Assembly (NCBI GenBank): GCA_030836725.1
Contig: JAUPLV010000011.1
Span: 1-23,205 of the forward strand
DNA length: 23,205 bases
Direction of reading: 5' to 3'
Origin: Pseudomonadota bacterium
GTDB taxonomy: Bacteria; Pseudomonadota; Gammaproteobacteria; Burkholderiales; Thiobacillaceae
The notes below the pieces were generated by a model. It had not been told where the DNA came from. It worked only from the letters and a program-made list of their open reading frames with translations, and made no database searches. Every line of letters starts with the position of its first letter. Positions within the stretch are counted from its first letter, which is position 1. The position numbers were made by a program, and so were the translations under genes. Below are positions 15,494 through 22,497 of this stretch, in pieces.

Positions 15494-16131
15494 TTCTTCA
15501 TCTCCTGGCCTTTAGCTTTGTCAGCGTCGGCCGTTTTTTTGCGGGCGCCCACTTCCTCCTCATCCAGGTAACGATAGGTTTTGACGACTGCATCCATATT
15601 CAGCACGCCATCCTTGGCGGGCTCCATGACAATGTTCTGCAACGTGACAATGCGCGACAGCTTTGAAATATCGCTGACAAAAGCCGCGATGTCATGATAG
15701 CCACCGGTGACCTTGACGCGAATCGGCGTTTCGGCATAGAACTCGGACATGGTTTCAGCTTCCGGCTTGAACAAATCGAACTGCAAGCCGCGCCCCAAGC
15801 CTGCCTGGTTGACATCGGTAATCAGCGCATCCATTTCCTGCTTGTTCGGCAACTGCTTCAGCAACGCGCCAAAGGCCTGCTCGATATCGGCCAATTGACT
15901 GATATAGGCCTCCAGGTTGATGGCCTGGTTTTTTTTGGTAGAGAAGTCTGCACGCAACTGGGTTTCCTTCTGCTTGATCTCGTCCAGCTTTTCCATGCCA
16001 ACGCGCCAGTCGAACCACCAGCCCGCTGCCACAATGGCCACGCACAGCAAACCCAGCGCCGCCAGCTTGGTCGGAAGCGGCCAGTCAGCCAGGGTCTTCA
16101 GGTTGAGTTGCTTTATTTCATCCAGGGTCAT
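15490..16131 (-). CDS. pilO: Type IV pilus inner-membrane protein PilO
   Basis: A 213-residue bitopic membrane protein that pairs with PilN in the periplasm and adjusts pilus extension and retraction. A short cytoplasmic N terminus (DEIKQLNLKTLADWPLPTKL) precedes one transmembrane helix (about 24-42, ALGLLCVAIVAAGWWF). A periplasmic coiled coil (about 50-90) and a ferredoxin-like domain with IRVKVTGGYHDIAAFVSDIS follow. This is the classic PilO layout. It overlaps pilN and pilP by 4 bp each. The C-terminal tail is rich in Lys, Asp and Glu. Confidence 0.93.
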   Translation of the reverse strand: MTLDEIKQLNLKTLADWPLPTKLAALGLLCVAIVAAGWWFDWRVGMEKLDEIKQKETQLRADFSTKKNQAINLEAYISQLADIEQAFGALLKQLPNKQEMDALITDVNQAGLGRGLQFDLFKPEAETMSEFYAETPIRVKVTGGYHDIAAFVSDISKLSRIVTLQNIVMEPAKDGVLNMDAVVKTYRYLDEEEVGARKKTADADKAKGQEMKK

Positions 16132-16706
16132 GCTTTGCCCCCCTTGTCATTCGTTTCATCCGTCTGCTGGCGGGTCTGTTTGACCGTAAGCACGAATTCG
16201 TTGGCGCGCAGATTGTTCACTGTGGCCGCCTTGATTTCGCCGAGACTGGCCGATTCAAACCAGGGTGAGTCATCCAGATTGCGCATCAGGGTGGATACGC
16301 GCGCGCTCGACTGGGTATAACCGCTGATAGTGACAAGATCACCCGTCTGCCTGAAGGACTTGAGATAGAGCCCGTCGGGCAGCAGGCGAATCATCTGGTC
16401 GAACAGATGAACCACTTCGGCGCGGTTGGACTGCAGGGTTTCGACGACCTGCTTGCGTTCCAGCAGCGCCTGCGTCTGCTGACGGATTTTATTGATCTCG
16501 ACGATCTGGCTTTCGAGTTTGGCAATTTCGCTGCCAAGGTAAGCATTGCGCTCTTCCTGAGCGCCCTGCCAGACCGAAATAATGCTATGGCCCACGAGGA
16601 CCACAATCACACCTAGTGCAACAGCGATGCCCAGCAGAACACTGAACTGGCGGCGTCGCGCAGCGCGCGCAAGTTCGCGGTGGGGGAGAAGGTTAATGCG
16701 GATCAT
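16128..16706 (-). CDS. pilN: Type IV pilus inner-membrane protein PilN
   Basis: A 192-residue bitopic protein. It begins IRINLLPHRE, the conserved cytoplasmic INLLP motif that docks into the groove of PilM. A transmembrane helix (about 22-45) and a periplasmic coiled coil (about 50-90) follow, then a ferredoxin-like domain of the fimbrial-assembly PilN family with GLYLKSFRQTGDLVTISG. It forms heterodimers with PilO. Its ATG shares one base with the pilM stop (TGATG on the minus strand), with GGAG-like sequence upstream inside pilM, so it is translated in tandem. Confidence 0.93.
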   Translation of the reverse strand: MIRINLLPHRELARAARRRQFSVLLGIAVALGVIVVLVGHSIISVWQGAQEERNAYLGSEIAKLESQIVEINKIRQQTQALLERKQVVETLQSNRAEVVHLFDQMIRLLPDGLYLKSFRQTGDLVTISGYTQSSARVSTLMRNLDDSPWFESASLGEIKAATVNNLRANEFVLTVKQTRQQTDETNDKGGKA

Positions 16707-17791
16707 CAGGAGTCAAACCTCCGCATGGCAAGGCCACAGGCAACAAAGAGGGAAGGCGCATCGGCGGTCAACGCCTGCGGTCGTATGTGGGTCCCGACAG
16801 CCATATTGGCGAATGGATTGATGACCAGGGTCGGGGTGCCGGTGCGCTTGGCAACCACATCATCGATGCCCGGGATCATGACGCCGCCACCGGCCAGAAG
16901 AATATGATCGACAGTTTGATACTGGGTTGAAGTGGTGAACAACTGCAGGGCGCGGGCAATCTCCATCGCCAACGTCTCGGTGTAAGGTTGCAGCACTTCC
17001 GTTCCATAACTTTCGGGCAAGGTTCCCTTGCGCTTGGCGCTTTCGGCCTCCTCGCTGCTCATACCGAAGCGACGCGAAATTTCATTGTTGAGCTGATTGC
17101 CGCCGAAACCATGTTCGCGCAGATAAACCGATTCGTTGTTGTTGAGGATGTTGATGTGCATGTTCTGCGCCCCCACATCGATAATCGCCACGGTCTGCCC
17201 GGCGCCGCTGTTGGGCAACTGGTCGGCGATCTGCTCATATGCAGTCTGCGCGGCGTAAGACTCAACGTCCATGATGAACGCTTTGAGACCGGCCGCCTCG
17301 ACTACCGCCACGCGGTCTTCGACCTTTTCCTTGCGCGCGGCGGCGAGCAGAATCTGCACATCGTCCGGGCTGCTGGGCGACGGGCCAAGCACCTGGAAAT
17401 CCAGATTCACCTCATCCATCGAAAAAGGAATGACCTGATTGGCTTCGGCTTCCACCTGGTTTTCCAGATCGATCCCCTTGAGGCTGGCCGGCGCCAGAAT
17501 CTTTTTGGTGATGACCGCCGAGGATGGCAGCGCGAGCGCAACGTACTTGATCCGCGTGCCAAGCGCTTTCCATGCGGTGCGCAGGGTATCGGCCACCTGG
17601 TCGAGATTGGCGATATTGCCATCGGTCACCGCATCCTTGGGCAAGGGCTCGATGACGTAGCGTTCCACCCTCAGCATCCCCTTGCCCGCATCGGACAACT
17701 CCACCAGCTTGATCGCAGTCGTGCTGATGTCGAGTCCGATGATGGGCAGGCTTTTGGCCGTGAGCCAGTCCAGATTGAAATTCAGTTGCAA
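16706..17791 (-). CDS. pilM: Type IV pilus assembly ATPase-like protein PilM
   Basis: A 361-residue actin/FtsA-like cytoplasmic protein that binds ATP and the N terminus of PilN. The phosphate-1 motif IGLDISTTAIKLVELS is at about 18-33, the phosphate-2 motif AIIDVGAQNMHINI at about 196-209, and the adenosine motif LLAGGGVMIPGID near 297-309. The start is TTG 17791, with GGAAAA upstream; relatives begin at the same point just before the short LNF-x-x-x-x-W segment, which supports this unusual start. It is the first gene of the pil operon and diverges from PBP1A across about 190 bp. Confidence 0.94.
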   Translation of the reverse strand: MQLNFNLDWLTAKSLPIIGLDISTTAIKLVELSDAGKGMLRVERYVIEPLPKDAVTDGNIANLDQVADTLRTAWKALGTRIKYVALALPSSAVITKKILAPASLKGIDLENQVEAEANQVIPFSMDEVNLDFQVLGPSPSSPDDVQILLAAARKEKVEDRVAVVEAAGLKAFIMDVESYAAQTAYEQIADQLPNSGAGQTVAIIDVGAQNMHINILNNNESVYLREHGFGGNQLNNEISRRFGMSSEEAESAKRKGTLPESYGTEVLQPYTETLAMEIARALQLFTTSTQYQTVDHILLAGGGVMIPGIDDVVAKRTGTPTLVINPFANMAVGTHIRPQALTADAPSLFVACGLAMRRFDS

Positions 17792-17938
17792 GAGTTTTCC
17801 TTTACGCTTCCGAGGGTTGGCGCTTTTTCTTGTAATCGTTTTTGAATGCTAGCAACAACCTGCGGTTTTTAACAGCTTTTTTCTTGCCGCACGACAAGAG
17901 TTGAACAAGTGTGTCCAATTTCCAACACCACTAACGCC

Positions 17939-17944
17939 TATAAT
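17939..17944 (+). promoter_or_regulatory. Candidate -10 of the PBP1A gene
   Basis: A perfect TATAAT lies 37 bp before the PBP1A ATG at 17982, in the divergent gap with pilM. No good -35 is seen at 16-18 nt (the bases are AATTTC or CCAATT), so the site may need an activator or be fortuitous. It would place transcription start after the longer frame-open start at 17901, supporting the 17982 start. Confidence 0.45.
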
Positions 17945-17981
17945 CATCGGAAACTTTAGGCATGAATTCTTGAGGAACCGA

Positions 17982-20363
17982 ATGTTTTCCAAATGGTGGC
18001 ATTACGCACTGGCCCTGACCATCAGCCTAGGCGTGGTTGGCACGGCTCTGGCCGGGCTGGCGGCAGCGCTCATTTATCCCAAGCTGCCGCCGCTCGAAGC
18101 GCTGACCGACTACAAACCCAAGCTGCCGCTCAGGGTCTACACGGCGGACGACGCGCTGATCGGCGAATTCGGCGAGGAGCGCCGCGCCTTCATCGCCATC
18201 GCCAAGGTGCCCGCCTATATGAAGCAGGCGATCATCGCGGCCGAGGACGAGCGCTTCTATACTCACGGCGGGGTGGATACGCTCGGCGTGCTGCGCGCGG
18301 CGGGATCGAACCTCATGTCTGGCGGCGCCAAGGAAGGCGCCTCGACCATCACCATGCAGGTGGCGCGCAACTTTTTTCTGTCGAACGAAAAAACCTTCAC
18401 CCGCAAGCTGTCCGAAGCCATGCTGGCGATGAAGATCGAGCACAATCTGTCGAAGGACAAAATTCTCGAGCTCTACATCAACCAGATCTACCTGGGGCAG
18501 CGCGCCTATGGCTTCGAGGCCGCGGCGCGCACGTACTTCGGCAAGCCGATGCACGAGTTGTCTCTGGCCGAGTTCGCCATGCTGGCGGGCCTGCCCAAGG
18601 CGCCTTCGCGTTACAACCCGGTGGTCAACTTCCCGCGCGCCAAGGCGCGCCAGGAGTACGTGCTCAAACGCATGCTCACGCTCAAGTTCATCGACCAGCC
18701 GACCTGGCAGGCCGCGGTTAGCCAGAAACTGGTGATTCGCACGGCGCGACAGTCCACCGACGTGTCCGCCGACTATGCCGCCGAAATGGTACGCCAGGCC
18801 CTGTTCGAGAAATACGGCGAAGCCATCTACAGTTCCGGCTTCAAGGCCATCACCACCCTGCGACGCAAGCAGCAGGCCGCGGCCAACCAGGCCGTATGGC
18901 AGGGCATCGCCGACTACGACCAGCGTTACGGCTACCGCGGACCGGAAAAACAGATCGCCCTGCCGACCGACAAGGCGACGCGCGTCGCCGCCGTCGCCAG
19001 CGCGCTGGAAGACCTGGCGCCGGTAAGCGACATGCAGCCCGCGGTGATCGTGAGCGTCGCCAAACAACTGATCCGCGCTCAATTGCAGGATGGCAAGGAA
19101 GTGGAAATCAGCGGCAATTCACTCAAATGGGTGGGCAACTGGGTCGCCGCCAAAAAAGGCCGGCAACTCGTCCCCGGCGCGGTGGTTCGCGTGCAGGCGA
19201 CCGGCGGCAAGCCTCAATGGCGTCTGGTTCAATTGCCGGAAGTGGAGGCCGCGCTGGTCGCGCTCGACCCCAATGACGGCGCCATCACCGCGCTGGTCGG
19301 CGGCTTCGATTTCAACCGCAACAAGTTCAATCGCGTGACCCAGGCATGGCGGCAGCCGGGATCCAGTTTCAAGCCCTTCATCTATTCCGCCGCGCTTGAA
19401 AAGGGCTATACCCCGGCAACCATTATTGAAGATACCCCGATATCGCTGAGCGCCGAGGAAGCCGGCGGCACGCCCTGGGAGCCGAAAAACTACGACGGCA
19501 GCACCAGCGGCCCGGTACGTATGCGCAGCGCGCTGACGAAATCGCTCAACCTGGTATCGGTGCGCATCCTTCAGGGCATCGGCCCCGATTACGCGCGCGA
19601 CTACATCCGCCGTTTCGGCTTCGACCCGGCCCGCCATCCGCCTTATCTCACCATGGCGCTGGGCGCGGGAAGCGCCACCCCGCTGCAGATGGCGGCTGCC
19701 TACGGCGTGTTCGCCAACGGTGGTTTCAGGGTCAAGCCTTATCTGATCGACAGGGTGTACGACAAGGACGGACGGTTGTTGATGCAGGCCAATCCGGAAA
19801 AGGCCGGCGGCAACGCGCCGCGCGTCATCGATCCGCGCAATGCCTGGCTGATGACCGCGATGATGCAGGACGTGGTGCGGTACGGCACCGCCGCGCGCGC
19901 CAGCCAGTTGGGACGCAGTGATATCGCCGGCAAGACTGGCACCACCAACGATGCACGCGACACCTGGTTCGCCGGCTACAGCCCCGACCAGGTGGCCATC
20001 ACCTGGATGGGCTTTGACCAGCCGCGCTCACTGGGGCGGCACGAAACCGGCTCGCAATCCGCGCTTCCCATCTGGATCAACTTCATGGATACGGCGCTCA
20101 AGGGGCGTCCGCAGAAAGGCTGGCCCATGCCTCCCGGCATCATCAGCGTTAAAATCGACCCGGCCACCGGCACCCATCGATCCGACTCGGTGGTGGATGA
20201 GTTGCTTGACGATCTGCTGAGGGACAACGCCCCAGGCATGTTGGAATACTTCTACCAGGAATTTCCGCCTCCCGAGGCCGGCGCGAGCGGGATGGAAGAT
20301 GACCCTGGCGCTGCGCCGGCTCCTGGCGCCCCGGCGCCAACGGTTCCCGGAGTCGCGCCGTGA
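17982..20363 (+). CDS. mrcA: Penicillin-binding protein 1A (bifunctional transglycosylase/transpeptidase)
   Basis: With ATG 17982 (GAGGA at 5 nt) the protein has 793 residues. An N-terminal membrane anchor (about 8-31) is followed by the GT51 transglycosylase domain with catalytic Glu88 in AAEDERFYTHGG, GASTITMQVARN, and LYINQIYLGQRAYG. A PBP1A-type OB insert (about 300-420) comes next. The transpeptidase domain has the SxxK motif with nucleophile Ser461 (PGSSFKPF), SxN in KSLNLVSV, and KTGTTNDARDTWFAGY. It polymerises and cross-links peptidoglycan from lipid II in the periplasm. A Pro/Ala/Gly-rich tail ends the protein. It diverges from pilM, a common arrangement in beta- and gammaproteobacteria. 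Its stop overlaps the next start (GTGA). Confidence 0.94.
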   Translation: MFSKWWHYALALTISLGVVGTALAGLAAALIYPKLPPLEALTDYKPKLPLRVYTADDALIGEFGEERRAFIAIAKVPAYMKQAIIAAEDERFYTHGGVDTLGVLRAAGSNLMSGGAKEGASTITMQVARNFFLSNEKTFTRKLSEAMLAMKIEHNLSKDKILELYINQIYLGQRAYGFEAAARTYFGKPMHELSLAEFAMLAGLPKAPSRYNPVVNFPRAKARQEYVLKRMLTLKFIDQPTWQAAVSQKLVIRTARQSTDVSADYAAEMVRQALFEKYGEAIYSSGFKAITTLRRKQQAAANQAVWQGIADYDQRYGYRGPEKQIALPTDKATRVAAVASALEDLAPVSDMQPAVIVSVAKQLIRAQLQDGKEVEISGNSLKWVGNWVAAKKGRQLVPGAVVRVQATGGKPQWRLVQLPEVEAALVALDPNDGAITALVGGFDFNRNKFNRVTQAWRQPGSSFKPFIYSAALEKGYTPATIIEDTPISLSAEEAGGTPWEPKNYDGSTSGPVRMRSALTKSLNLVSVRILQGIGPDYARDYIRRFGFDPARHPPYLTMALGAGSATPLQMAAAYGVFANGGFRVKPYLIDRVYDKDGRLLMQANPEKAGGNAPRVIDPRNAWLMTAMMQDVVRYGTAARASQLGRSDIAGKTGTTNDARDTWFAGYSPDQVAITWMGFDQPRSLGRHETGSQSALPIWINFMDTALKGRPQKGWPMPPGIISVKIDPATGTHRSDSVVDELLDDLLRDNAPGMLEYFYQEFPPPEAGASGMEDDPGAAPAPGAPAPTVPGVAP

Positions 20364-20935
20364 AAAACCAGGACATGCGCCGTCGCATCGCCCACGCGGC
20401 GGCGCGCATACTGGCCGAGGATGGCAGCCTCGATTACGGCAGCGCCAAGCGGAAGGCCGCGCGCCAGTTGGGGATGCCCGACAGCGGCAGCCTGCCCGAC
20501 AACCAGCAGGTCGAAGAAGCCCTGCGCAGCTACCTGGCGATCTATCAGGCGGACGAGGTGCGTGCGCAACTGACATTGCTGCGGCAAATTGCCATCGAAT
20601 ACATGGAGCGGCTGTCGGCTTTCGATCCCCACCTGACCGGTCCGGTGCTTAATGGAACCGCGGGGAAGCACACCGATATCAACCTGCAGCTTTTTACCGA
20701 CCAGCAGAAAGACGTTGAATTCCTGCTGATGGGCCTGTCCCCTCCATATCAGGCCGGAGAGTATCGCGCGGCGGACGCACCCGGACGAGTCTATCCCCGC
20801 TTTTTCATCGACGACCCGCGCGCGTCGGTCGATCTCGTCGTCTACCCGGCCGCCGAGTTACGCAACATGAAGCGCCAGCAGGCCGACGGCAGTCCTCGCC
20901 GCCTGCGGCTTCCGCAGGCTCGCGAACTGGTCTGA
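20360..20935 (+). CDS. Conserved uncharacterised protein coupled to PBP1A
   Basis: A 191-residue protein starting at GTG 20360, which overlaps the PBP1A stop. The N-terminal third (about 5-60) is helical and charged, with the pattern RRRIAHAAARILAEDG...AKRKAARQLG. The middle has FDPHLTGPVLNGTAGKHTDINLQLFTD (about 93-119), followed by KDVEFLLM and a late VDLVVYP. I recognise this as a widespread proteobacterial family of no known function, sometimes labelled nucleotidyltransferase or, wrongly, UDP-N-acetylmuramate-alanine ligase. The G-x-VLNG...DI-x-LQLF pattern recalls the G[GS]-x-x-x-D-x-D core of minimal nucleotidyltransferases, but the second acidic residue is not clear. No signal peptide or membrane segment is seen. 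Confidence 0.78.
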   Translation: MKNQDMRRRIAHAAARILAEDGSLDYGSAKRKAARQLGMPDSGSLPDNQQVEEALRSYLAIYQADEVRAQLTLLRQIAIEYMERLSAFDPHLTGPVLNGTAGKHTDINLQLFTDQQKDVEFLLMGLSPPYQAGEYRAADAPGRVYPRFFIDDPRASVDLVVYPAAELRNMKRQQADGSPRRLRLPQARELV

Positions 20936-20940
20936 ATTTT

Positions 20941-21094
20941 TTCAACCAAAATCGTCCATTAGGCACACGATGACGGTACGACCGGGGGCGAAGTACTTTG
21001 GGTAGGGTGCACTCCATGCACCGATTGACGCCCGAAGGTGCACGGAGTGCACCCTACGAGCCACAAATCGGCTAATGGACAATTTGGGTTCAAC
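20941..21094. repeat. Nested inverted-repeat element (MITE/REP-like)
   Basis: The inner repeat is GTAGGGTGCACTCC... at 21002-21022, matching 21037-21057 inverted at 20 of 21 positions across a 14-nt loop. The outer repeat has a perfect 9-bp core (GTCCATTAG 20954-20962 with 21072-21080) and looser similarity out to about 20941 and 21094. It starts within 6 bp of the preceding stop codon. The GTAGGGTGC...GCACCCTAC ends are a form seen in dispersed repeats of many proteobacteria. The rest of the 434-bp gap (21095-21369) holds no gene I can support. Confidence 0.7.
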
Positions 21095-21290
21095 GACAAA
21101 TCTTTTCAACGGCCCTTGACTTTGTCCCTGTCGCCCTTGGATACTTTACTGACGCGCCATTTGTGAAGATCGGGAGAGCCGCGACCGCCGGACCAGGCAA
21201 ACGTGCGCACGATATCTGGCGAAAAAATAATGGGCGGCACGCAGTTGAAATTTGCATGGAAGATGCTTTACTAAAATTGAGGTAAAAGGG

Positions 21291-21313
21291 ATGGCGATCG
21301 GGATGTACGCCAT
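21291..21313. promoter_or_regulatory. Small inverted repeat upstream of flp
   Basis: ATGGCG (21291-21296) and CGCCAT (21308-21313) face each other across 11 nt, 57 bp before the flp start. The spacing of about 17 nt centre to centre could suit a dimeric regulator. No convincing -10/-35 or sigma-54 promoter could be fixed nearby. Speculative. Confidence 0.25.
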
Positions 21314-21369
21314 TGAACTGTAGGTGCGGTAGTTGTTTTTGTTCGTTTGACTAGAAAAGGAGAGGTACT

Positions 21370-21549
21370 GTGAAAAAACTGATTTCGGGTGTTCAGCGTT
21401 TTCTGAAGGATGAAGAGGGCGTCACAGCCATTGAGTATGGCCTGATCGCCGCGCTGATCGCGGTGGTGATTATTGTCGCGGTGCAGACGGTCGGCACCAA
21501 CTTGAACGCTGTGTTCTTGAGGGTTGCTTCAGCTCTGGACGCCGCTTAA
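21370..21549 (+). CDS. flp: Flp-type pilin of the tad locus
   Basis: A 59-residue pilin precursor starting at GTG 21370, preceded by GGAGAGG at about 5 nt. It reads KKLISGVQRFLKDEEG, then the mature part VTAIEYGLIAALIAVVIIV and a short tail ending SALDAA. The Gly-Val cleavage site and the Glu-Tyr pair at mature positions 5 and 6 are the Flp hallmarks. The product is exported to the inner membrane, cut by a TadV/CpaA-type peptidase and assembled into Tad pili. The likely peptidase gene follows 161 bp downstream. It differs clearly from the orphan flp at 10479, chiefly outside the DEEG/DDG-VTAIEY core. Confidence 0.92.
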   Translation: MKKLISGVQRFLKDEEGVTAIEYGLIAALIAVVIIVAVQTVGTNLNAVFLRVASALDAA

Positions 21550-21648
21550 AAAAGGGGCAAGAGTTTCGGTCGATGGTGGCGATGAGAATCCCTCCACCGA
21601 CCGGAGGCCTGCCCGAATCTCTTAAGGCAGTTCTGGCTGAGCGTGAGC

Positions 21649-21671
21649 CCCGCTTGAAAGTTCGAAGCGGG
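21649..21671. repeat. Stem-loop between flp and tadV
   Basis: CCCGCTT (21649-21655) pairs with AAGCGGG (21665-21671) around a 9-nt loop. No T-run follows. A second, imperfect stem lies at about 21569-21601 (CGGTC...CCACCGACCG). Such hairpins between flp and downstream tad genes could give the pilin message more stability than the rest of the operon. Confidence 0.4.
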
Positions 21672-21710
21672 TAGAAGGGTTACGGCCACGGCACGGAATG
21701 CATGCTGTAA

Positions 21711-22238
21711 ATGGATGGAATCAGTGCTGGAGTTCTGGCCATATTGTTGCTCGTCGCAGCGTGGCACGACATTAAAGACCACCGTATCCCAAACCCGCTG
21801 GTAGTGGCAGGAGCGTTGGCGGGTGTCTTTCAGCACGCCCGGATGGATGGGTGGCACGGGCTGGCGTTTGGGGCTGAGGGTATTGCGGTTGGGTTTGCGG
21901 TACTGCTGCCCTTCTATGTCATGCGCATGCTCGGGGCCGGCGATGTCAAGTTGATGGCGATGGTGGGCGCATTTCTTGGGCCATGGGGTGTATTGGGTGC
22001 ATTGCTGGCTACTTTCCTGGCCGGCGGCGTGCTGGCTTTGGGTGTCGCCCTGCGGGCGAAGGCAATGACCCGTCTGGTTCGGAACCTGAAACTGATGGCG
22101 TTGGGGAGCATGGTGAGAATGAGCGAGGGACAGGCGCCGAGCGTGGACGACCTGCCCGAATCGGTGGGCAAACTGCCCTACGCGGTTGCCATCGCAAGCG
22201 GAACCCTTGGCTACCTTATCTGGAAACACGTTGTATGA
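21711..22238 (+). CDS. tadV: Prepilin peptidase, A24 family (TadV/CpaA-like)
   Basis: A 175-residue membrane protein with about four to five hydrophobic helices. The two catalytic Asp of type IV prepilin peptidases are visible: the first in AAWHDIKDHRIPN (about 17-29), the second in the GxGD motif MLGAGDVKLMAM (about 70-81). It lacks the N-terminal methylase domain of PilD, as is usual for TadV/CpaA, which process Flp pilins and TadE/F pseudopilins. An in-frame stop immediately before ATG 21711 fixes the earliest start; the Shine-Dalgarno is weak. The C-terminal extension (about 125-160, with a Ser/Glu/Asp-rich loop) is hydrophilic before a last helix. Confidence 0.88.
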   Translation: MDGISAGVLAILLLVAAWHDIKDHRIPNPLVVAGALAGVFQHARMDGWHGLAFGAEGIAVGFAVLLPFYVMRMLGAGDVKLMAMVGAFLGPWGVLGALLATFLAGGVLALGVALRAKAMTRLVRNLKLMALGSMVRMSEGQAPSVDDLPESVGKLPYAVAIASGTLGYLIWKHVV

Positions 22239-22339
22239 AATTGTATGAATCTGGCAGCCTGCCGAAAATGGTATAGAAATAAAGCATGTGTCATCCAGCA
22301 ACCAGGGGATGCCAACCAACGCAAAAGAGGCCAGGATGC

Positions 22340-22453
22340 GCTGATTGATTCGTTTTAGGTGGTCCGTCCTTGCAAGCCAGGAACGGCAACGAAGTGATGG
22401 ATGCACGGACCATTCCGGATCGTCGCTTCAAATTTAAAGACGAATCAATCAGC
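22340..22453. repeat. Inverted-repeat element with perfect 14-bp ends between tadV and the ATPase gene
   Basis: GCTGATTGATTCGT (22340-22353) is repeated inverted and without mismatch at 22440-22453. Inside, GGTCCGT (22361-22367) faces ACGGACC (22405-22411). The whole 114-bp block could fold as one interrupted hairpin on either strand. It fills much of the 259-bp gap before the ATPase gene and ends 44 bp before that ATG. No transposase is present. It is either a small mobile element or a structured leader. Confidence 0.65.
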
Positions 22454-22497
22454 ATTTCCCCAGTAATTAAGCGCGCAAGGGACTGATAAAAAACAAA

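Noticed and set aside
17901..17981. Longer PBP1A start at TTG 17901
   Set aside because: The TATAAT at 17939 and GAGGA before ATG 17982 favour the shorter protein, which begins with the membrane anchor.
18027..19082. 351-codon minus-strand frame opposite PBP1A
   Set aside because: Shadow of the transglycosylase domain, without start signals or motifs.
21195..21250. Possible cyclic-di-GMP (GEMM) riboswitch upstream of flp, because of CAGGCAAACG
   Set aside because: The second conserved strand and the tetraloop helix could not be found in proper order; the match is limited to a few bases.
21235..21265. Possible sigma-54 promoter (CGGCACG...TTG) upstream of flp
   Set aside because: The -24-like part is followed by TTGA at a spacing one base short, and the essential GC at -12 is missing.
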